Of a DNA stretch of 64,000 nt, positions 56,691 to 64,000 are shown in pieces. The stretch is from Prunella strophiata (lineage: Eukaryota; Chordata; Aves; Passeriformes; Prunellidae). Every line of letters starts with the position of its first letter. Position 1 is the first letter of the stretch. A model generated the notes under the pieces. That model did no database searches. It was not told where the DNA came from and worked only from the letters and a program-made list of their open reading frames with translations. Position numbers and translations under genes: made by a program. The stretch spans positions 26,109,001-26,173,000 of the forward strand of contig JAZBQD010000027.1 in NCBI GenBank assembly GCA_036583965.1, in the 5' to 3' direction.

Positions 56691-59600
56691 TTGCTCTGAA
56701 GCACACGTTGACTCAGGAAAAAGCCCCTTCCCAAATTAGAAATGATGAAGCACAGTGATGAACCAGCCAGCTTCATGTCTGGCTTTTGCTCAGCTGCTGA
56801 AGTTTCAGTGCTCTGGTTTCAAACCCAGGCATGGCAGTGGTTGTGCAGTGGCTGAGGGACCCTGTGGCCACCGCGCGAGCGTCCTCCTCTGCTCCCCAAC
56901 GCTGTGACCCCCATCTGACCAGGAGAGGAGCAGCTGCAGCCTCCAGGAGAGCCCAGAATGAGGCCAGGATCTCCAGCACAGGGCCTGCTTTCTGTCAGCT
57001 CTGGGAGGAGGCTGTAGGGTAATTGCCTCTCCTGTCTGCTCCTGGCTGCCTTTGAGGTTCAAAAGGAGGAGAGCGCTCGGATGCATCATTGAAAATTCCG
57101 ATGGCGTGTTGGCAGCTCAGCATGCTGCAACATGGGAAGGGATTTTACATCCGAAGGATTCCTTTTACACCTGTTTGAAGGTGGGTTTCCCTGCTGTGGG
57201 GTTGTAGCTGTGCTGGTCTCCTCTCACCAGGTCTCGTGGGTCTGTGGTTGCCACCTCAGTTTGGTCTCACCTTTGGGATATTCTCTATTGTGCTGGGCGA
57301 GCTGGAAGTGGCAGCAAGAAAGGTTGAGAGGAAAGAAACCCAGGTTAGAGATCAGTATAAATTGCTGTAACTCTTCCTTTACCTGATGTTAGCACCTTTA
57401 CAGTGGGAAAACCTTTTCACAAGGTTCAATCTGATGTTTTATCAGCTGTTTTTGAGTGCACAACCTTGGCTTAGAGTTTGAATCTGTGCTTTAATTGTGT
57501 ACAGAGCTGGGTAATGCACCCTTTGTTGTGCAAAGCTGCACCAACTGTGAAGGGCATTTTCTGTCAGCAGAGGGGAGAGTCCTGGGGGGAACACTCTTAC
57601 CTGCCTTTGGCAGCCCTGGGGAAGGACACTTGGCCACGTGAACTGAATCTTGCTCTCCTCAAGGCAGCTCAGCTGCCTGGATGTTTTGTACAGCCTCACT
57701 GGAAAACAAACCTAACCAAACAGCAGGTGGACTGGGAGAAAAGTTCCTTTTACTTTACTGCTGGGCCAAGGACCAGGTGTGTGGTCCTGTCTGTCCTTCT
57801 AGCAGTTCCTGGCTGTCCCAGTGTGACTTGGGCTTGGAAAAGGAATGGCACAGACCTTCTGCAGAGAAGGAAGAACCCTGGTGTAGACAGATGCAGAAGT
57901 GGCTGAAACAGAATAATATTTTCAGCTGGGGAGAGCAGGGTGGGTTTCTGCTGCCCACGAGCCAAGTGCAGGTGGGACACAAAGGGGGGAAAAGATGGGG
58001 TAAGGAGAGTGCCCACATTTCTGTGCCTGAGTGCAGGTGTTCAGCTTCTGTCTCAGTGTTTTACTTCCCCTGTGCCTGCTGCCTTCCCTGTGCCCATCAG
58101 CCTGTTGGGGACATCTGGGGTGAGCACAGGAATACCAGGCATGCCAACACTGGAGCAAGGGTGGCAAGGGAGGCAGGTCAAAGTGTCCCCAAGAGGACAA
58201 TCCCGTGGTTAGGAAGGTGCCTCTGTTTGGAGCGATGCTGGAACGTGATACGGAGGGCACGGCGGCTGGGATTTGGAGGGTGGCCTTGGGATTCATGAGG
58301 GGATTTTTTCCATTGATTTTCCATTCTCGCCGCTCTGCAGGCCTGTTATCCGTTCGGCCAGGAGGTGGCTCTGGAGCACGCTGAGGAGCCGGGCACAGCG
58401 CGCAGTAGCCAGGGCGACAGGGAGGGAGAATCTCCGAGCATCACGGCTCGGGATGGAAGGCAGATGGCTTTCCTTGGCGCTTCCAGGCGGGATGTGTGCG
58501 TGTCCTCTGACACACACATGCAGAGGCAGCCCCGGAGCGTTCCCAAACGCCCCTGACACCGGGTGCTCTGCTGCCGTGTTTAGGAAGTGGGGAACACGCT
58601 CCTGGTGCTGGTGACAACATGAGCTTGGCTCAGGATGTCCTTTGGGAGCGGGGATGACTCTGAGCGTGGTGTTACACCAGATGTGGGCTCCTCTCCAGAG
58701 CTCCAGACCTGTGAAAAGTTGTTGTGCCAGGCAGCCACTGCGAGAGGAGCTGCCTTTGTGCTTGCCAAAGTCCCCAGGGATGTAGGGTGAGAGGGGCAAA
58801 GCAGGGGAAAGCCTTGACAGAAGTACAGAGAAGCATTGCTGCTGTCTAGGAAGATATTGGCATCCCAGGCTTTGGAGATTGTGCCAAACCTGGCACACAC
58901 AGGGCTGCCAAGGCTGAATGACTTGCTTTCTGTCATCCTTGGGCAGTGCTGTGCCCCTGACAAATGGAAAATTTAGTGCTCCTGTGTGAGTAGAACAAGA
59001 CCATGGTAGCCCAGGGCTCTCTTTGTGGTGGAAGCTTTGGGGTGCCCTGGAAGCAGGGAATTCCTGCTCCTCTCTCAGTGCTGTGATGTGGTTCCTAGTG
59101 GTCTCCTCTGTGCTGAGGATACAGAGAGTTAGCCCTGGGAATCTAAGTAAGTCTGCACTTTGATCCCCTTTAGGAGCTCCGAGAGGGACCTTTCACAGCA
59201 AAACTTGGAATTCACATTTTGAAGAGCAGGAGGGATGGTGAAAGTCAGCTGGGACAGGGATCCTCAAAAGGACAAAGAGAAAAAACAGGCCTAGAGCTCA
59301 CCTGGGCTGGAGCAGAGATGTGTTCACTTTGTCTCATGGAAGCACCAAGGTCTGACCCAGCTTTCTCTCTTCATCTCCAGTGGCCCAGCAGTGCTGCTGG
59401 CAGTGCTGCCCAGACCTTCTGTTCCCTTTCCATCTGCTCTGAGATAAACAGAGAGCCTTGCACTGACTTTGTTTAGGGGACTCCAAACTTTGGGCTTGGA
59501 GTTGAGTGCAAAATGCTTTGCCTGGTGACCTGCAGAAGTCTGTGGCAGGGCCAGGGGCTGCAGCTGAACCTCAGCCTCCTCTGCTGATGGCCCCTCTGCA

Positions 59601-60139
59601 GCCAGTCCTGGAGCCAGGACCAGCAAGGGGGCCCTGCTCTGAGGTACTGGCTGTTTGCTCTTCATATCCCATTTGCTGCTGGAAGCTGAGGGAAGAGTGA
59701 GGGCTTTAATTCAGCTCTAGAGCCTCTGCTGGCTACTGCCTTGTGCTTTGCCAGCGTTGTGTGAAGTGGAGAAAGGGGATTATTCAGCACCACTGGTCCC
59801 AGTCTTCAGTCTGGGAGCACACTTTTGAGGACAGGCCTCAACCCCAGGTCCTTGTTTGCTGAACAAGCTGGATCTAGAATTACAGCTGATTTGCTTCTCA
59901 TTGAGAGCTGCAGGGCGAGACCTTCCTCTGTGGCCTGAGATAAGCTGCAGGTATTGAACTGAGAAATCCAAACCTGTTGCCATATTTCAGGATGTGCAGC
60001 CAAGCCTGTCTGCTCTCTGCCTCTCTATGGTTTCCTGGGGAGCTGGAGAGCAAGAGGAGAGATTCCCCAGGCTCCAAGTGAGGTGCAACTGTAATTCAGC
60101 CTGCCTTGCTGGGCCCGGGGCCCGCTGTGGGCTGTTGAA
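56691..60139. other. Intergenic, GC-richer, no gene recognised
   Basis: Contains a CpG-bearing stretch at about 56860-56900 and another at 58310-58560, both without gene features. The overlapping frames around 57.5-58.9 kb on both strands give low-complexity or unfamiliar residues and are treated as chance. Confidence 0.45.
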
Positions 60140-60400
60140 GGAGTGCGTGCTCTGCTAGGGTTAAATGCTTACATGAAATCAATACAAGTTTTATTGCCAC
60201 CACGTGATGTCAGCTGGAACTCTGCCACCCCTAATAGAAGCTGTGTTAGGTCTCCCCCCTCCAACTCCAGGGCAGATATATTGGTCTAGACAACTGAAAA
60301 ATAGTGGTATATTGGGAGGCTGCGTTTTCATTATGTAAATGGAGCTCTACAGGAGGATTAATTGATTATTCAGTTACTATGGATCTGTCTTGGATGCCCT
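60140..60400. promoter_or_regulatory. Candidate conserved non-coding element
   Basis: Repeat-free block with a perfect E-box CACGTG (60201-60206), 'gatatattggtctagac', and a homeodomain-like ATTAATTGATTATT (60357-60370). Function is inferred from texture and motifs. Confidence 0.4.
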
Positions 60401-60786
60401 GGCAAGATGAGAGAACCTGATGGAAGCTCTCCAGTGGTGCTGTGTGGCAGCACAAAGGAGTCCTTGAGCACCCCCTGCTCCCCTCCAGGCAGTGCCCAGC
60501 ACGGGTGTGGTGCACAGTGCTCTCCCCACAACAGGAATTGCTTCCCCGAGTGGTGCAGGTGCCCTCCTGCTCATGGCTGGTGGCCATATCCTGCTACAGG
60601 CAACAAATCTTGCAAGAAATAGTCAGAACCGACCTATTTGGTGCTGTTTGGAGGGACTCACCTGTTGACCAACTCTTGCTGGTGGCAGCTGGAGACTGTG
60701 CAGAGGGCTCCTGAGTAAAAGTGCTGCTGCAAGTGCTGGGAGATGTTGAGATAAATCCATTTTTGGAGACTTGTTCCTAACTTCAG

Positions 60787-60845
60787 AATATATATATACA
60801 TATAATATATATATATATATATATATGTGTGTGTTTATAATATAT
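60787..60845. repeat. (TA)n microsatellite
   Basis: An interrupted TA run followed by 'gtgtgtgtttataatata'. Simple repeat only. Confidence 0.95.
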
Positions 60846-62189
60846 TGTTTTAGCCTCAGCCCAGCAAGTGAATGATACAGAAACAGAGGGCAAAGATCAG
60901 CTGGGGGAAGGAGGGCACCATGATTTTGTGATAGGGACAAATATCTATTTCATGGACAGCTTGAGAGCTCTTTAGAGTAGATCTTAGTGAAGCTCCAGGT
61001 GAATGTAGTGCTATTTAGGCATTAAGGTCAGTGTCCACAGAATATTTTGGATCTTTGAGTATTTTGGAGCATGGGTAGGCTCCAAAATTTTGGAGCTCAC
61101 AGGAATGGCTACTGTGTGGTTGGTGCTGTTGTTCTGCTCTCGTTTCTAGGTTGTATCTGGGGCATTCTAAGAGCTGTCCTGTAAACATGCTGAGGTCTTC
61201 ACTGCTGCCTGCATCACTGGGGTGTCCAGGTGTGGGGACAGCTGTGGAGCAGCTCTGCTCCCTCTCTGTGGCCCTGGAGCACTGGGTTTTTTTGTGGGTA
61301 AGCAAGCAGGGCTATCATATCTTCATAGCTAGATATGTCCCTTCTGGTCAGACAAACACATTATAGTGCAGAGAGTATTTTCTGAGTCAGAAATACCTGT
61401 ACTGCCCTCCCCAGCAGTGGGAAATAGACCTGCACACTCTGTTGGGCTCAGATTGCTGCAGGAAGAAAGGACAGCTGTGGTGAGATGGATGCACTCACTT
61501 TCTGCTGTCCTGCTGTGTGGGATATAATTGCTTTATCCTTCTCTGTTCTTCCAAAACCATTTCGATATTGCTGCCCAGATCAAATTTTGTGAAGAGCATT
61601 TTAAAACAAATCTTAGCCTTTGGCCTGAAATACATCACCTGTGGAAAGTTTTACAAACAATCCCGATATTTGGAGTCTGGGTGGGGAAAAGCTGTGATAT
61701 TGGACAAGTGGAAATTTAGATCCTTGTGAGTAAGTGCAGATACTGGAATGGAGGCTGATGTATCCCCAGATTTGGGTGGGGAACAAGTCTTTGGGAACTG
61801 GAAAGGGTCTAGTGTTGAAAGGAAAACCAGCTTATGCTGATGAAATAAAGAAACTTGCTTCTATTTCCATGCCTGTAAAAGGGGGAAGAATTAAAATTCA
61901 GCCGTGTCAGTAAGTGTGACAAACTCTTCCAGAAGTTTGCAGTGTCTCACAATCCTGCTGAGAACAGGGCAAAAAACTTTCTGGAGCCCCAAGTAAGGAC
62001 CAAAAGAGATGAGATTCTCCTTTTTCTATGAGAAGAGAACAAACTGTGGCCAAGTACCCCCTTTTTGGGGTGACAGAATTGCACGAGACTGCTGCAGTGG
62101 TAGCTGTGAGATGGCTTTTCCCACTCACATCCTGATGCTGTGGAGCCAGGAGAGGAGACTAATTGTTAGACTGGCAGCTTTTTAGGTCG
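60846..62189. other. Intergenic, no gene recognised
   Basis: Unique sequence without supported exons, RNA genes or mobile elements. Confidence 0.5.
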
Positions 62190-62458
62190 AGGCTTCCACT
62201 GAAACTGGGATTTATGTAATTTATTTCATTTAAACTTGCTGCTCCTTTGTTCAGCTCTGGCTGTGGAGAGGCAGCTCAGCTCCTGCTTTGTGCTGCTGGC
62301 ACATCTCGTGCAGCGCGAGGCGTCTTTGCTCTTTTCCTGAAGTCACCAAGCTCTGACAATTCAAGTGCAGAAACTTTGCAGACATGAGGCTTGTTTGCAA
62401 GGTAGACATGCATTTCCACATCCTGTCTCGTGGATTCCCGAACAAAGATGTTTACAGG
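62190..62458. promoter_or_regulatory. Candidate conserved non-coding element
   Basis: Repeat-free stretch with 'tttatgtaatttatttcat', a CpG pair cluster 'gtgcagcgcgaggcg', 'caattcaagtgcag' and a SOX-like 'gaacaaagatg'. It ends at an A-rich run. Inferred only. Confidence 0.35.
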
Positions 62459-62492
62459 AAAAAAAAAGAGAAAAAAAAAAAAAAAAAAAAAA
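62459..62492. repeat. A-rich run
   Basis: A8-G-A-G followed by 22 A. No coding or retrocopy sequence precedes it on the plus strand. Confidence 0.9.
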
Positions 62493-64000
62493 GCACTAAT
62501 GCTATACCAAGAGGGGGGAAAGCATAATGTATTCTTCAAATGTTTGTATGTCAGCAAAACGCCTGCAAACCATTCAATAGATTAATTCTGTAGCTGGCCT
62601 AAAAGGAATAGATTTCTAGCCATAACTGAGATTGGGAAAAATTGATTTCCATGTTCTTGTTGACTGAATAAGATGAAAACAACTGCCTTGGCACTCATTA
62701 CTAGGCCAAGAATTCAGATCTCTGCTGCCGAACTGCAGAGCTGGGCTGAATACTAGAACTAGCCCAGCTCAAGAAATGATGAAAAAAGGGGCTTTTCAGA
62801 AACCAAATGTTAAATATTTCCCATTGTGGAAATGGGATTTCAAGCAGATCATGGCTGCTAAAGTACCTGGTGGCTTTGTGTGGATGTGTGGCTGGATGCT
62901 TTGGTCTATCAGCCAGAATGATGAAAGCACTTCTGGAAATCAAAAATGTGAGAATGGCTTGGTTTAGGTTGTCCATCTAGCTTTAGTATAAAATTTAATT
63001 TCAAGAAGCAGTTCTAACGAAGATATTTAAAATAGGTTTAGGTTCCATGGAAGACACTTCTAAATTTACTGTTAAGAAACTCTTAGTGAGGGGGATAATG
63101 AGCTTATGCCATGGCTGAGCTGGAAGTTCTCATTGTTTTCCCCACCTCTGACAAAAGACAGTAGAAAAGATGGGAGAAAATGCTGGCCAGGGCAGGAGGT
63201 GACACTGCAGGTGGGACAGCCATGACACACTTTCCAGACCCATCTGTGTTCCCTGTGCCTAGAGTCCCCAGCTGGTCTCTCCCAAGTTTTTCCAGGCTGG
63301 ATGAGCTGCATCCACCCAACCATCTCTTCAAGTGCTGGGGACTGAGGGAGAAGATCTACACTTTGTTGTTACATCATTTCAGGAGCCCTTTTTTCCCCTG
63401 GGACTGGCTCCCATTGGAGAACCCTTGTGGAGAAAGCACAGAAGGCAAGGACACAAATTCAGTTTGAGTCCTACAAACCCCAACATCTCCCAGATCCTCA
63501 GCCACTTGTGGATTAGGCAAAAAGGCAAATCCCTGTCCTGAAATTCCCTGGGAATCACAGCAGCTTCTGACTGACTGCAAACAGATCACTTGATAACCCT
63601 CAGTCTTATTGACACAACTCCAAAAATACGCTGCAAAGTGTAAATAATAAATGTGTAGTATCTGCACTGGAGCAAGTAAACACTGCCTGATGTTGTCTGA
63701 TATTTCTCTGGCAAGGTGTCCTCGGTGATGCTCCAGCAGAATAATTTTCCGAGCGAGTGGCTCGCGTGACAGGTGGATGTGCTGGGCTCACGGAGCTGGG
63801 GCTGGGAGCTCTGTGCTGGGCATGGCAGCAGGAGCACCACCACAGGTCCCTCCTGCTGGCTCCCAGCAGCCGTGGGGAAGGGCCTGGCAAGCTCACCCCG
63901 GGCTTGCTGACAGGGGAGTGTTGCTAAAAGCTTTCTTCCTCCTGCTGGTAGTGTGGATGTGTCAGCTTCCGAGGCTGGATGACACACGGATTAATAATTC
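62493..64000. other. Intergenic to window end
   Basis: No gene. A patch at 63590-63780 ('tgtaaataataaatgtgtag', 'gaataattttccgagcgag') resembles the other candidate conserved elements. The window ends in unique sequence. Confidence 0.4.

Noticed and set aside
62459..62492. A-run as the tail of a processed retrocopy
   Set aside because: The preceding sequence is not recognisable as any mRNA and resembles non-coding unique DNA.

Overview
This is nuclear DNA from a bird, most likely a songbird. It has multi-exon genes with GT/AG introns, a vertebrate CpG-island promoter, at least fifteen 5'-truncated CR1 LINE tails, and solo LTRs of endogenous-retrovirus families common in passerine genomes. 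There is no bacterial, plasmid or phage content and no CRISPR array. The passerine placement rests on remembered repeat families and was not searched.

The only recognisable protein-coding genes are in the first 14 kb. On the minus strand, 461-1080 is exon 1 of LRRC52, a secreted/membrane leucine-rich-repeat protein and BK-type channel gamma subunit. Its second exon lies off the left edge. Head-to-head with it, from 2372 to 13033 on the plus strand, is the complete NUF2 gene (13 coding exons, about 469 residues), a subunit of the NDC80 kinetochore complex. NUF2 starts in a CpG island with E2F-, CHR- and GC-box-like sites and ends in a 3' UTR with an AATAAA signal at 13702. Both genes carry single-base frame breaks in this sequence: an extra base in a C5 run in LRRC52, one base missing in NUF2 exon 2, and one base extra in NUF2 exon 3. 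The other ten NUF2 exons read cleanly, so consensus errors in the assembly are the likeliest cause.

From about 13.7 kb to the right end (50 kb) I find no gene. This is a gene desert of CR1 tails, LTRs, microsatellites and patches of unusually AT-rich, motif-dense unique sequence that look like conserved non-coding elements. In human the desert 3' of NUF2 leads to PBX1, so these patches may be long-range PBX1 regulators. The most striking site is an 18-bp perfect palindrome made of two inverted PBX/MEIS-type sites (35253-35270), next to an isolated CpG-rich patch.

Repeat highlights are: a solo ERVL-type LTR (46072-47131) proven by a 5-bp target duplication and split by a second, nested LTR; a related LTR at 35.6-36.0 kb; a minus-strand LTR at 39.1-39.5 kb; a further LTR-like element at 55.85-56.69 kb; a four-copy minisatellite at 23.3-23.6 kb; a 20-bp tandem array at 25.32 kb; and a pure-pyrimidine TTTCC tract of about 460 bp at 47.9-48.4 kb. 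I found no previously undescribed biological system. The useful leads are regulatory, structural and assembly-quality observations.
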